DNA of 64,000 nt. Source: Cervus elaphus. Its lineage: Eukaryota; Chordata; Mammalia; Artiodactyla; Cervidae. The notes beneath the pieces were generated by a model. The model did not search any database and was not told where the DNA came from. It saw only the letters and a program-made list of their open reading frames with translations. The DNA is taken from positions 46,338,001-46,402,000 of the forward strand of contig NC_057835.1 in assembly GCF_910594005.1 (NCBI RefSeq), written 5' to 3'. The translations under genes were made by a program, and so were the position numbers. Positions within the stretch are counted from its first letter, which is position 1, and each line of letters begins with the position of its first letter. Shown piece after piece: positions 1 through 13,304 of the stretch.

Positions 1-2360
1 GCATATTTGCATTTCTTGGGCTTTTTTGGATCACCTTGAAGTTCTTCATAAATCTAGAATTGTGAGGATGCTGTAGACATCCTTGGTTTTTTCTCATGCT
101 GTCTGATTTGCTTAGAATCTCATCCTCTCATTCCACTCTTGCATCCTTCAAGGCTCTGCTCAGATCTTTGTTTCAAAAAAAGATCTCACCCAAACCCCTC
201 CAAAAACTGGATTAGGTGCACCACCTCTTTGCTCTCTTAAAGTTCTTGTTGTATTCTTCAGTATCTTAAGAATCCTGCTCAGTAGTAATAACTTCAGGCT
301 GAGAACAAAATCATTTTGGGTTCCCACTATAGAACCTGTCTGATACAGACATTGATTTAATGCTTATTTAATAAGTGAGTAAAGTCAAGATTTTTCAAGC
401 TTTTAGCAGCTTTTTCTCTGATTAAAATATTTACTTTTGGCCTCTCTGGAAATAAATTTGAAGATAATAAACAGGATTTTAACCAAATGTATACTTCTAT
501 ATTTTCTTAATTTTGGAAGAGTTAATTAAGGTCTCTAAAAATAATTTTACTTATGGGCATCTCCACAGATAAAAATAACAGGAGACTTTTCATATTTATA
601 GAATCTCTGGTGTAACACATTGTCTTTTTTTTTTTTTTAATCTGAATGTCTGTTTCCTTAGTCTCTCCTTGTTTATCTAGTTTAGACTAATGCTTGGCTA
701 AGTTGTGTTTTCCTTTTTGGGAAAGGGAATAGAAATTTTTCCAACTAGTCTTTAAAAAGTTCTGGAAATACTTAAACCTTTTTATCAGTGTATTTTTATC
801 AGTGGTATCTCATGTTTATCAATATACTAAGAATGGACATAGAATGTTAAAGAGGGAACTGGAGAGACAGAGATGACTTGAGTTCTTAGGGACCTGTTAT
901 TTTTGTCTTTAGTTACTAGGAATTTATTTGGTTTAGCAAGTAATATTGGCAGTTTATTTTAGTGCTTATCTTGCTTTATTTTACCCATATCCTCAAATAA
1001 TACTCCCCTTGTAGAGTACATGTACTCTTGACTGGTAAACTCCTTGTGGAGAGCATATATAACATGTGCTACAGAAACATGGCACAGTGCTCTGATCAGT
1101 ACTGAAGGAGAAATTGCTGGGGCTGTTTGTAGCATGTAACATTACTATTCTGTTTCAGTAGTAATGAAGAAAAATAGTTGTTGAATAGTGTGTTTGGCTT
1201 GTATACCTTGTGTCAAAAGTGGAATGGACAAATATTTTGGTGGAAAGGCTTTTCTCTTTATTTTCAAAAATGAGGACATTTGGTGTGATAATGGCAGAGA
1301 ATTACAGAAATTGGGACTGGCCCAGAAATTTCAGAACACATGGCCTAAAATGACTGCTATGACATAGCCACTTCCTTCTTAAAGTGTTTTGAACTGCTTA
1401 ATGAATAAACTTAAAGCACTTTTTGACTTGTAAAGGCTAATTCACTGCTTCCACAGACACTTTACAATGTGTTGCCAAATTTTTTGCTCTTACTGTTACT
1501 ACAGTATCTGTTAGAACTTTGAACCAAATGAGCTTTGCTGGGCAGGTATGACATGCACAGCAAAGCTTACTTTTAAGCCTGCATCGTAGAGCAATGTAGT
1601 TTGGAAATTTTCTGTAGTCAGTAGAGAGCATAAGCAAATTAATAATAAAAAGTCTTATTTAGATAGCCTCATAAACAGTATGATAAGTCTATAGAAAATT
1701 ATAGCAGTGTTCTTTATATAGAGTCCTAAACATTTCCCATCCCTTTACTAAGTAGTTGGAAACTTCACAGCATACTGGTTTTATATACAAGGTATAAAAG
1801 TTAAAATATCTTTTTACCTCACTTACTTTCTTCCGGCCCCCAGAAGCAAAAATTTAATCATGGATTACTTGATTACTTTTTCATCTGTGGCTGTTAGCAA
1901 TTTTTGCTTACGATTGGGTGTCTTTAATAGGAGGAGAAAATAACTGATTTAGAATATGGGCCATTTTGGTATGATAGAGCAAGAATGTGGGGGTGGGGTT
2001 AGAGTATAAATGTAATTAATGATGCACTCCCCTGGGAGGCAATAGGGATGCTGCCAAGGGTCAGTTGGAAGTGCAAAGGGAATTCTCTGCTTCCTGTGCT
2101 TCATTCTGTAGTGACCATATACTCCAGATTTGCAGGATTATCTGTAATGTTTCATTATTGCTGTGAAATACTGATGTGTCCTGAAATTCTGGCATTTTTA
2201 TTCTGTTTCAGTTGACTTCTCATACCTGGAAACAGCACGAAAATTCTTAGGTGGATCATGTGATCTGGTTTAGTTTCAGGATTATTATATGCCTGACCCA
2301 CTGTATTCAGAATTCAGAATGGAACCTAATGTTTGTGTGATTAAGCTATACCCATGATGA
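1..2360. other. ZBTB10 intron, no recognised feature
   Basis: AT-rich unique-looking intronic DNA upstream of exon A. I see no ruminant SINE and no exon with coding continuity. A short poly(T) tract lies at 627-638. Confidence 0.7.
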
Positions 2361-2568
2361 GGTTGCTTCCCAGGTTATGCTAGTGGTAAAGAATCATCTG
2401 CCTGTAGTGCAGGAGACCCAGGTTCAATCCGTGGGTCAGGAAGATCCCCTGGAGGAAGGCATGGCAACTCACTCCAGTATTCTTGCCTGGAGAATCCCAC
2501 GGACAAGGGAGCCAGGTGGGCTACCCAGTCCATAAGGTAGAAAAGAGTCGAACATGGAGAGAGTTGAC
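2361..2568 (+). mobile_element. Bov-tA SINE
   Basis: Starts with a tRNA-like head (GCTTCCCAGGTTATGC, box-B-like GGTTCAATCC), followed by the BovA body (CACTCCAGTATTCTTGCCTGG) and a degraded AAAGAGTCGAACATGG tail. The + orientation is the sense strand of ZBTB10. Confidence 0.9.
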
Positions 2569-2947
2569 ACAGCTGAAGAACCTGAGCACAGAACAGCACA
2601 CGTGGTGGGGTTGAATGGAGATGTGGGATTGCTTGGAATCTCACCACCATTTGCAATATTCTATGAGAATCTTTTTGCAGTCCTAACAACTTTGTTCCCT
2701 ACACCCTTCTCCCTGCCCCCATTGTCTATTCCTCTCCAAGCATATCAGTCCTCCCAGCATCCAACAATCGAGTATGTATGTTTTCTCTGTTTTTCTCAGA
2801 CTCTGTCTACTCCATAGACCTGTATATATGTGTCTTATTATTTTATAGTATCAACTTGTATTTAATATTTTGTGCCAAAGAAAATAATGAATCTTTAACA
2901 CTTAATATTAGACACCTGCCTAACTTAGGGAGCTTATCCACCTAGTG

Positions 2948-3080
2948 CCTGGAGAAGGAAATGGCAACCCACTCCAGTATCCTTGCCTGGAGAATCCCAT
3001 GGACAGAGAAGCTTGGCGGCCTACAATCAATGGGGTTACAAGAGTCAGACACGACTTAGCGACCAAACCACCACCACCCA
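2948..3080 (+). mobile_element. Bov-A SINE monomer with (CCA)n tail
   Basis: BovA body from CTGGAGAAGGAAATGGC through GAGTCAGACACGACTTAGCG, ending in ACCACCACCACC. The tRNA-like head is absent. Confidence 0.88.
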
Positions 3081-3470
3081 CCTAGTGACTGTGAGTAGGG
3101 CCTGAAGTTCTTATTTAGAAACACTCCTAGTACTTACTGCTTTATTAGTTTAAGAAGGGACACACAGTTAATAACTAGTGTAGGCAGCATTCCAAAATCT
3201 AGATCACATTCCTTTATTCTTGCTGTCAATACAGGAAATTACGGTAATGTAGTGATGCTAAACTGAGCTGTAATGAATAATTAAGATTGATAAGAGGGAA
3301 GATTATAAACATTAAGTATTTTGAGTTCAGGAATTTTACCTGATGGGTAGTATTTATGATCCTAAAGAGATAAGTCATTTTGAAAATTGATTGGGGATGT
3401 ATATAACTGGGTATTCCTGTAGTTTGAAGCGCATTTTTTTAAGTTAGGGTCTTACCTTACTTTCTCTTTC

Positions 3471-3522
3471 AGTTCAGTCGCTCAGTCATGTCCGACTCTT
3501 TGAGACCCCATGGACTGCATAG
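3471..3522 (-). mobile_element. Bov-A SINE fragment
   Basis: A 50-bp reverse-complement piece of the BovA tail (CAGTCGCTCAGTCATGTCCG ... CCCATGGACTGCA). Confidence 0.8.
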
Positions 3523-3720
3523 TTAGATATGATTAACTTTGTTGACCTAAATTGTCTGACTCAGTATTTGCCAAGACTTTTAAAATTCACTTTTTTAATA
3601 ATGTTAAATAGAATGAGATACTGAGCATATTTTAATTGAAATATTTTAAGTTCAACCAGAAAAACTACTCTGTTATTAGCAGTTACAGAGATAAGGCAGA
3701 TTAATTTGATCACTTGACTT

Positions 3721-3792
3721 GTTGGATCTCAGTTCCCTGACCAGGGATTGAACTTAGGCAATGGCTGTGGAGTCCACCAGGGAATTCCCTGT
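3721..3792 (-). mobile_element. CHR-family tRNA-derived SINE fragment
   Basis: Reverse complement of a cetartiodactyl CHR head: TTCCCTGACCAGGGATTGAA followed by CCACCAGGGAATTCCC. Confidence 0.8.
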
Positions 3793-4128
3793 TTTAATTT
3801 TGAATAATTCTCAATCCATGTCTTCAGCTATATTTGGAAAGATAGCATGATATGTGATACACAGTATTCTTTAAATGAAATTCTAGTCCTCAGGATGTTT
3901 CTTTTTTTTTTTTTTTTGTATGATAGTGGATTGCAGCAAGCTGTTTACACCCTTTCTCTTAATAGTTAGATGGTGAACACCTCAGTCTCAAAATATGTAA
4001 TGATTACTAACAGATTAGTGTATTTGATAGTGCTTTTAAAAAGTTACATTGACAATTGTTGTTGTCTTTGTTATGGAAGCTTTAAAAAGTAAATAAAATT
4101 TAATGTTAATGTTTTCCATCTATTGCAG

Positions 4129-5017
4129 GAGTCAGAAATACCATCAGAGGAGGGATACTGTGACTTTAATAGTAGGCCAAATGAGAACTCTTATTGCTAT
4201 CAACTTCTTCGACAACTAAATGAACAGAGGAAGAAAGGTATTCTTTGTGATGTCAGCATCGTGGTGAGCGGAAAAATCTTTAAAGCTCATAAGAACATCC
4301 TGGTTGCAGGCAGCCGTTTCTTTAAGACTTTATATTGCTTTTCAAACAAAGAAAGCCCTAACCAAAACAATACTACCCATTTAGATATTGCTGCAGTTCA
4401 AGGTTTTTCAGTCATCTTGGACTTCTTGTATTCTGGTAACCTGGTGCTCACAAGCCAAAATGCCATTGAAGTAATGACAGTGGCCAGCTATCTTCAAATG
4501 AGTGAAGTTGTTCAAACTTGCCGAAATTTCATTAAAGATGCCTTAAATATAAGCATTAAATCAGAAGCTCCAGAGTCTGTAGTTGTGGACTATAATAATA
4601 GAAAACCAGTTAACAGAGATGGCCTGTCTTCATCACGGGATCAAAAAATTGCCAGTTTTTGGGCAACACGAAATCTTACCAATTTGGCAAGTAACGTAAA
4701 AATTGAAAATGATGGTTGTAATGTCGACGAGGGCCAAATAGAAAACTACCAAACGAATGACAGTAGTTGGGTCCAGGATGGTTCACCTGAATTGACAGAA
4801 AATGAGTCTCAAGGCCAAACAAAAGTGTTCATTTGGAATAATATGGGCTCCCAGGGGATTCAAGAGACTGGCAAAACAAGGAGAAAAACCCAAGCTACAA
4901 AGAGATTTGTTTATAATATACCACCTAATAATGAAACAAATTTAGAAGATTGCTCGGTGATGCAGCCACCTGTTGCCTATCCAGAGGAAGATTTGTCATT
5001 CATCAAGGAAGAACCAG
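4129..5017 (+). CDS. ZBTB10: ZBTB10 coding exon A (BTB/POZ domain and linker)
   Basis: The acceptor is a pyrimidine-rich tract ending in AG at 4127-4128; the donor is CAG|GTAAAT with GT at 5018-5019. The exon encodes 296 codons plus one base. Residues ~20-140 form a BTB/POZ domain (nt ~4186-4545) with the hallmarks CDVSIVV, FKAHKNILVAGSRFF and the FLYSGNL helix region. BTB domains mediate homodimerisation and co-repressor binding in this family. Downstream is a polar linker with three SUMO-consensus (hydrophobic-K-x-E) tetrads: IKSE at 4555-4566, VKIE at 4696-4707 and IKEE at 5002-5013. A basic patch, TRRK...KR, near 4885-4908 could be a nuclear localisation signal. The frame stays open past the donor to a stop at 5080-5082. 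Reading through would add 21 residues not expected in ZBTB10, so I treat that as intronic. Confidence 0.95.
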
Positions 5018-6644
5018 GTAAATACTATATTGAATATATACAGAGGTGTGTCAGTTTTTATTCTCATTTTGTTTGGATATAATCTTGTGTGTATTATTAA
5101 AGTCATGTACATAAGAAATAGTAAATTTGAGTCTTTGTAATAGAAGGGAAAAAATGACTCGGACAATCACATATCTTATATAATCTTGTATCAAATGTAA
5201 GATTTGATATATCTTAGTTTTTTCTCTACACATGTATGTTGTGGGTTTCTCAAAGGTTGTGTTAACTAATCAGGAATTTGCCCATATTTTATGGCATGTG
5301 GACTCTATGTGTAGTTCTTTGATTTTCCTGGTCTGTAGCCTCTGCTCACTTTTTGTACCCAGTGCTGGAAAAGATAAAATCTTTGGTTGTAATATGTGAT
5401 TCGTTTGTCATTTCAGAACGTTTTTGAGATTTAGTTAGCATTCTTTACTCTCAATTTTTTGTAGTTAAATATTTGTCTTACAGAATTTTCCAAAAGTTAA
5501 TGGGATTCTACTTTGTTTAGAACCACTCACTGTTCTGTTCTTCCCATAAATCTTACAGAAACTGGAATATTTTAAGTTTGTCTCACTGTTTCCTCATTTT
5601 CATTCTCATTTGCATTAGTTAAGTAAGAGAGGCCTCTGAGACCTTTCTCTTGACTATAAGAACCTTTACATATCACATCTTATAGTTTTTTTTTTTTTTA
5701 AATGAAGTGAGGCGGACCATTGTTGAAGAGTGAAAATAGATTTGAAACTTTAACTTAATTGTCTGTGTGTAGCTTACTTTTATTTGAAGTAGTCCAGTGG
5801 CTTTGAGGTTTTCCTTTGTGGACCCCAGATTTGACCATGTCCACCACTGTCGTATATCATTTAGTGCTTGTGTTGCCTCAGAGATCTGTAACTGTTCAGT
5901 GTCTGATTTATGTGATGGTGATCACCTGGGGATGGAGTGCTTTCTGTTTAAAAGAATCATTGTTTTTAGTTCCCAAAGGGCAGAATGCCATAATCCTGTG
6001 AAATGGTTTCCCTGGCTGTTTAGCTTTGGGTTTAGTTTTCATTGGTAGAAATCATGTGGAAATCAGTATACATGTATAATGAATACTGTTTACTGAGCTT
6101 TCCCCTCCAACTTGTCGAGTCTTTAGCAATAAAATCCCAGAGGTGGTTTCTTAAAAGTATTAATGATAGACTTAGCAGCACTTTGTTTTGGCTTAATTTT
6201 TAATGTAGAAGATATTGAGTCAGTTCTATCAATGCACTAGGTCTATCATAATTTTTGGTAGTCTAATATGCTTTTTATCTTTGATAGCTTATAAAAGATA
6301 ATTCTATTATGTCATTGATGCCACCTTAATATCTGATGAACCTTGCTTAACTGAAATTTGATTATATCAGTGATGTGCTACATTCCTGCTGTTAAAACTT
6401 TAACAACTTTTTGGTGCCTCTGAATCCAACTTCATTCAGTGGCAGAAAATCCTATAAGAGCTAGAACATGATATGATACAGAGCTAGAAGATTTTTACTG
6501 TAAAGCGCCAAGCAGTAAATATTTGGGGGTTTGTTGGTTGTGAAGTCAGTTACTTAACTGTCAGTGTAGTGTGAAAGCAGTTCTAGAAAGTATGTAAACA
6601 AATGAACAGGAGTGTGTTCAGGTAAAGCTTTATTGCCAGCCCTT

Positions 6645-6830
6645 GGTGTAGAGCAGTGGGTCTTAATCATGGCTGCATGTTGGCATTGCTTGGGAACTTT
6701 AGCCATCATGATGCCTGACTGTCCCTGCCAGGGATTTTGGTTTATTGGTCTGGAATATGGCCTGGTAGTTAATTTTTGTCAGCTCTACAGGTGATGGTGC
6801 TGTGAGTCACTGATAGAAGAAAGAGCCCAA
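6645..6830 (+). mobile_element. MER5A-like hAT DNA transposon remnant
   Basis: GAGCAGTGGGTCTTAATCAT ... TTGGCATTGCTTGGGAACTT ... ACAGGTGATGGTGCTGTGAGTCACTG follows the MER5A order (terminal CAGTGGTTCTCAA, internal TCACCTGGG, terminal GTGATGCTG). Heavily diverged, so ancient. Confidence 0.6.
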
Positions 6831-8976
6831 ATTGAATCAGGTTTTGTAAATGAGTTCTGCTATTTAACTATGTTACCATAACCAAATTAAGCTAAACACT
6901 GGCCCCCAGTTTCCTTCTTCTTGGACTATGCTACTTTTATAGGGTTATTTTGAAAAATGACAAAATATAAAAACATAGCTGTCGTGGTCATCTTAGTCCC
7001 CCTTAAAAATTAAGATTTTTTTGAAATCAGTTTTCCAGTGCAGTGTTCTTTGTACCAGATTCTTGATAGGTGGTCTAATAGCCTCAGCTTGACCATTTGT
7101 TTTCATGTAGGATGAGTATGATTATAAGGAAGTTACCTTATATTGAGCTAGAATTTGCTTCTCTAATTTTGCCATTTTTAGTAGTATAATCTGAGCCTAA
7201 CCTCTAATCTCTGATACCTGATAACCTTTCAGGTATTAACATTTAAAAATTTCCCCTGATGTCCCCTTCTTTTAGGCTAAGTGCTGTACCTCCCTCCCGC
7301 CTTGTGAATTCCAAACCCTTTTTACCACTTTCTTAACAGTCATAGGCAGTTTGTTGGTGCACAGAATTGACTAGAACTCTCCAGGCAGATTCTGAGCAAG
7401 AAAGAAAGAACATAGTGGGTCTGTATTTACCAAGGTCTTTCAGTTACTGAAAATAGAGGCAGGTTCCATCTTTAGGACTGCCCAGCATTAAAACCTTGGC
7501 AATTTATAAACTAGTGACCCAGTCTTTTAAAAAATTGAGGCTCATTTAAAACTTATAGAGGTCTACATTACTGGTTAAACTTTCATTTTTATTTATTGAA
7601 AAGACAGTGAAAACTTTCAGTGAAGTAATGCTTTTAAATGTTTAATTTAGAATTCTTTACCTAATCATCTGAAAAGTTACGGTGAATTATGCATTTAGTC
7701 TACAAGCAGTGCTTGACATGTTTGGATTTGTGGGTCTCTTGTAGGAACTGTGATTTCCCAGATTCTTAAGCCTACTGTTTGTAGGCTATAAATAATGTCT
7801 TCTTGCCATATACTGTTGAAGGTGGTATTTGGGTGCTTCATAAAGAAATGTAAGATACTGAGATAGGGTTTATCAGAGGTTATATTCATAATGGTATTTC
7901 TTTAAAAATCTTAGGCTGGTATACCTATTAGCTGACTCTGCTGGGATTCCCTTCAAATCATTTTTGATTTGTACATGTAAACCTAAGATTAGAAATTAAA
8001 TTGTATAGTGGCAAAAAGTAACCAGTGCCTTAATTGTTTTACACAGTGTTTTCATCTATACTGTTGGAACAAGTCAGGTGTTAATCCAATTTTTTATCTA
8101 CTCTGGACTCATGGAACGTGGGCTTTCTGAATCTGTATTTTTGTATTATTTATGCCAGTCACACTAGAAAGTTGCAGCCATTGTCTTCGTGTAATACATT
8201 TGTATGTATATGCATTCAATAAGATTTTGAAATTTCTGACAAGAAACAAATACAAATAAAATTTTTAGCAATAATAAAATGAGCTAGTCAAGAGTATTAA
8301 TATGGTTAGCCTAATTAAGTTTTTTATTGGCTCTAAGATAATAAGCAGCCCTTCAGAATGAGGAAACAGTGGTTCTACAGGATGACAAACTTTTCTGGTA
8401 CTGAATTCTGAAAGGAATTCCTCCAGTCGGGTTTTATATAATTGACATCAAGACAGTTTTCTGAAAAGCATTTTCTAGTAAATACAGCAGTAGGTTATAA
8501 AATTGATTTTTGTCTTTAATAAAAGCTGGTAAAATTTCATATAGATTGAATTTTTCATAATAATGTACAAATACTCAGATGCACAGTGGTTTTATTTGAT
8601 CAAAGGATATAATTTAGAGTTTGTAAACAATCTAAAAGCTCCTTTCTCTCATCTGTACTTTTCTTTTTGTTTTGTGGCATTTGTGAATTTTTATTGATCC
8701 TTACAAGTAGAGTTGAAATCAGGTTTAAGCTTTAACGTCTTCAATTTGTGTAATTGGGTTTTGATTGAAAAGCATATAATTCAAATGTATAGAAAACAAT
8801 TTTGAGAGAAGAATGCTCAAACTATATGTCTTTAAGATACCCTAATGAGTCATATTTGAAGTAGTGAATTATTACTTCTACTAAAGTTGTCTAGCAACCA
8901 GTACTTAGGCCCCTAATGTATTTTGAGTGACACTTGATACAGGGGATCCCTTCAGAGGTTCCAGAATCTTGAAATG

Positions 8977-9172
8977 CTTTCTTTCTTTATTTTACTTAAT
9001 TTGGCTGAGTCAATCTTAGTTGTGTGGGACCCGACTAGGCATGAGGGCTCCAGAACGTGACGGGTTAGTAGCCCTGCAGCATTGGGATCTTAGTTCCCCA
9101 ACCAGGGATCAAGCTGGTGTCCCCAGGTTATCTGCAAGACAGACACTTTGCTGGACCACCAGGGAAGTTCCT
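8977..9172 (-). mobile_element. CHR-family SINE
   Basis: Reverse-orientation CHR: GGGATCTTAGTTCCCCAACC, then a GGATCAAGC box-B remnant and CCACCAGGGAAGTTCC head. The body is well diverged. Confidence 0.82.
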
Positions 9173-11559
9173 TGAAATGCTTTCTTAATGATCGGGGGTT
9201 TTTTGTTTGTTTGAATTTAAAATATTTTTACAGCTTTGAACACTGGCCATCTGATTTGAGACTTTTCCATATTTTGGCCATGCCATATAAAGTTACTGTA
9301 TGAACTACTTAAAATGTTTAAAAACCATGGAACCTAGACTTAGTAAAGAAGATTTGGACTTGGTTCTGCCACTTAAGTTGGCTTAAGTTTATCATACAGA
9401 ATGTCTCTATAATTAGAAGGAAAGAAAATTTTATAATTATGAAATCTTGAAGGCTGTAAAAATTAACCAAAGCTTTTAAAAAATCATTTTGGCAACAAAA
9501 CCTGATATTCAATTGGCAGCAAAACTAGTTTGTATTTTTTGCTTCTTTCCTTAAATGTGAACATCCATATGTTTTGTTGCAGAAATAACGCTTTGATTAC
9601 AGGATGCCACCCTTGGACCCTTCTGGGGGTATATCATAGTTATTACTTTTCCTAAAATCTGAAAATGTATGTATCCTACATCTTAACCCAAACGTTCCAT
9701 ATAGCAGGTTTATGGGCCTGGGTTTAGTTCTTTCTTAAGGGATTCCAATATGTACTGCCCTATCTTTCAGGCATCCTTTTGAGTATATTATGAAGAACGA
9801 GTTTCGAGTGATTTAAGTCACTTTTCTTTAGAAACTGTTACAGTTGGGTAGTCAGTAGTTTGAAGGGCTGATGCTCATTTTGAAAAATAAATGTCCACCA
9901 TTAGCTAATGGACTGTCAGTTACACTAATATGTAACACTTCAATATTTAATCTTAAAGGATGATAATAAGTAACTGTATGGTAGTAGGAATATTCTGCCA
10001 TCTTTTTTTCCTTCTCCTTCATTTTCCTCTGCCTAGTGTTCCTTTCCATCCCACTCTGCCATACTTGATCCACGGGGTGGCTGCATTAGTGATTATTCTT
10101 TTCAAGTTATAAGCATTAAGGAAACAATTTGTATGGTCAGACTGAAACTGCATGTTGAAGAAGCCTTTTGTGGATCAGTTTTAATGCTTTCTACCTGCTG
10201 AGGATGTTAAGTTTTCTAAAGCCTGTTAATGTCAGCCCTTGAGAATTTTTTAAGACTGAATTTTTTATTTCTGATGTAGCCTTAATATTCTGGGGTGACC
10301 AGAAGTGTCATAACCAAATACTACTTTTCTGGGACCCCAAAATGACTTTCCACTTCATAAGAGGAAATTTGGTAGTAAAATTTTTGAGTCCACACGAAAC
10401 TGAGCGAACAGGGTAAATGATATTGCTGTTAAGATTGAGAACTTGTTCACATTAGGATGGCTGTGAGGTAGAAACGTGTCAGTGTAATGTGATAAATGTT
10501 AAAATCAGAAGTATGGCAGAGTGCAGTGGGGGAGGTTCCTGATTTCTCATTAAGAGTTGAAGGAAGCTTCACAGAGTTGGATCTTCTTTTGTGTAGGAGT
10601 TTGCCAGGAGAGGGTGCAAAGTGGCAAGAAATTGAAGGGAGTAAGTGAATAGAAAGGGGAGTGAGTAGGGATAGTGAGGTGGGGTCAATAGGTTAGGGCC
10701 AGGTTGTAATTCTCTGACATGGTAATAAATTGTGAATTTTATTTCACAGACTGTGAGCAATGAGAGGTTCTCAATTAGAGGTGCAATCTTGTTTATTTAT
10801 TTGCCTTTAACATAAAAGCATTTGGAAGGTGTTATTCGTGGATTAAAGTGGAATAAGTTCTGAAGAGACCTGTTAAGGCCTGGTCATGAAAGAAATAACA
10901 ACCTTGTTTGAATAGGAGCAAAGAAGAAACAGTGAAGCCTAGTCTGTCACTTGAATCATCACTGAGTTTGGGGGTAAAGGGAGACTACAGTTTGAGTCTC
11001 AGCTGCCATAGAACTGTCAAGGGTGCTTTATATAATACGTTTGCAACTGAATTTACTCATCACTGAAAAATGAAAAAAATCTTGACTGCAGTGAACAAAG
11101 GGGAAAAAAATCTATAACAGTTTATGAAATAAAATTAGACTTAGTCCTCAGAAGCTGTCTTCAGAGAAATTTATTTGCTAGTATATATTTACAAGAAAAC
11201 AAAAATTGAGTAGATCTTATTGAGTTTTTGTAGGACGGAGCTGTCATTGTTTCTATAACCTCTATAACCTCTATTTCTGATGTGCTCTCGTATGTCATTC
11301 TTTTCAAGAATATTTGTGTTTTAAGAAAATCTGGATTAGTCTGCACCTGCCTCATGTGTGGAATTTTGAGAACCAAAAACAAGCGGTCAGGAAGACCTCC
11401 TTCCCAACATAGTTTTGTTGAGCACTTACAGGCAGGTGCTGTGCAAAGCACTGGATGCTTCGGAAGTGACGCTTGTGCCCTCTGTGGTCCAAGAGAAACC
11501 TATAACCACATGCCCCAAGATTAACCTCATTTAATGACATCATGATTTATGTTCCACTT

Positions 11560-11690
11560 TATAATTTGTATGTTATTTTTGTTTACTGATGTTACTTTTC
11601 ATAGCAACCTTGTGAAGTAGGTAGATACTGCTATTTATTTCCTTGTGGAGAAAAAATAAAGTTATGATTGTTAAAATTTTAGGAGAAGGT
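11560..11690 (-). repeat. MIR-like SINE remnant
   Basis: The order AGCAACCTTGTGAAGTAGGTAGATACTGCTATTTATTTCC matches the antisense MIR core (CCTATGAGGTAGGTACTATTAT ... CATTTTACAGA). Low-identity ancient copy. Confidence 0.45.
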
Positions 11691-11874
11691 AAAGGCTGAG
11701 GTTTCTACCGTGTCGTCCTTTCCATTGGTTGATAATCAGGTTTTTAAAAACCCATGAATGAGATGTCAGAGAAGAATGAAAAATGAATTCAGAGGTGGAA
11801 GTTGCTTCAAAGAGACAAAAATGTATGTAAAGGACAATGACAGCTTATAGCTAGGTACACTTAAAATTTTGGAG

Positions 11875-12006
11875 ATTTTTTTTTTTTTGAGGGGGGGTTA
11901 CATTGGATCTTAATTGGTGTGTGCGATTGTAAGCAAGGATTGAACCCCAGGCCTCCTGCACTGGGAGTATGGAGTCTTAGTCTTTGGACCAGCAGGGAAA
12001 TACCCA
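11875..12006 (-). mobile_element. CHR-family SINE fragment
   Basis: Poly(T), then TTGGATCTTAATTGG, AGGATTGAACCCCAGGCCTCC and CCAGCAGGGAAATACCC, the antisense CHR head. Confidence 0.75.
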
Positions 12007-12104
12007 GAGATGTTTGTATTAAATAAAGAGATTAATAAAGTGAAGGCTGGTTTGCTGCAGAATGTTGATAGTTTTTTGGTTTTTTATTTTTTGTTTATTT
12101 TCTA

Positions 12105-12235
12105 AATTACAAAAATTTTTTTGGACGTGCCACATGGCATATGGGATCTTTGTTCCCTGACCAGAATCGAAGCTGTTTCCCTTCTTCCCTTCCATTGGAA
12201 ACACAGTCTTAACCCCCGAGCCACGGGGGACGTCT
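12105..12235 (-). mobile_element. CHR-family SINE fragment
   Basis: CACATGGCATATGGGATCTT, TTCCCTGACCAGAATCGAA and a diverged AGCCACGGGGGACGTC head. It lies about 100 bp from another antisense CHR copy. Confidence 0.72.
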
Positions 12236-12550
12236 AGTCCCTGTAGATAGGTTTATTTATTTTAACTTAGCAGTATCACTGAATGGTATTAGTATCACTG
12301 GAAAAGTAAGTGAGTATAATTTAAGATGGGTATACTTCTGCACTCTCTCATTTCCAGCATTGCAGTTGTACCTTTTTTAATTGCCTGCTTTCTTGCCAGG
12401 TTTGGTGCTCATGTTGTCAGGAGGCAGTGTAATACTGTTAAAGAACAGTGCAGCACTCTGCAGTAACTTTAGTTTCCTCTTAAGGTTGAGGATAAGCATA
12501 TTCTTACTGCATAAATATGTAGTGAAATTTAATGTGTTGTATAGGAAGAT

Positions 12551-12590
12551 TGCATAAAATCAGGGGTGTGTGCATAAAATCAGGGGTGTA
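12551..12590. repeat. 20-bp tandem duplication
   Basis: Two adjacent 20-bp units at 12551-12570 and 12571-12590 begin TGCATAAAATCAGGGGTGT and differ only at the last base. Confidence 0.95.
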
Positions 12591-12694
12591 TTTTTTGTTT
12601 GTTTTGTTTAGGGGGAGGATCACCTATTCACTGGCAAAAATGCATTTGAGAAGGATTTCCATGGGAAGGTCATGGATGTCGTTTATCAGGCTTT

Positions 12695-12955
12695 ATTTTT
12701 TAATGTACTTGCTTATGTGTGGCTGCGCTGGGTCTTTGTTGCTGTGCAGGCTTCTCTCTAGTTGCAGGGAGCAGGGGCTCCTCACCCCAGTATGAGGGCG
12801 GCTTATTGCAGAGCGCTGGCTTTAGAGCACACGTCGGTAGTTACGGTGCACAGGCGTAGTTGCTTGGTGACACGTGGGATCTTCTGGACCAGGGATCAAA
12901 CTCATGTTCCTTGCATTGGCAGGTGGATTCTTTACCACTGAGCCACCAGGGAGTT
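12695..12955 (-). mobile_element. CHR-2-type SINE, near full length
   Basis: TGGCTGCGCTGGGTCTTTGT through GTGGGATCTTCTGGACCAGG, TTGCATTGGCAGGTGGATTC and GAGCCACCAGGGAG. Antisense to the gene. Confidence 0.88.
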
Positions 12956-13304
12956 TATTTTTTAACCCTATGCTTTTTTGAGAAAATGATGAATACAAAG
13001 AGTTCCTGGCAAAGCAGAATATGATTTCTTACATCAAATGAAAGGTTGGTTGCCTGGTTTCTGTCTTATTCACATCAACTCAGCTGATTACAAATAAGTT
13101 TCCAGATGGTTTGAGATAAGATACAGCAGTGATAGCATATATTGATTCCTGAGTTAGGTGTGCTTTTATGAAAGCTATTGTCAACCTGGAGGAGCTCACT
13201 TGTTTTGAGATTTATTTTTGATATCAAGAACCAAGTAGTTGATGCCTTTCAAAAGGGTTTTAATATCTGTAGTATGGATATGACTTGTTCTTGTACACAG
13301 AAAG

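Noticed and set aside
4123..4128. Translation beginning at TTG 4123
   Set aside because: These bases are the end of the intron, including the AG acceptor, not a start codon.
5018..5082. Open reading frame continuing past exon A to a stop at 5080-5082
   Set aside because: A strong GTAAAT donor at 5018 and clean continuation into exon B fit known ZBTB10. The extra 21 residues look intronic. A rare intron-retention isoform cannot be excluded.
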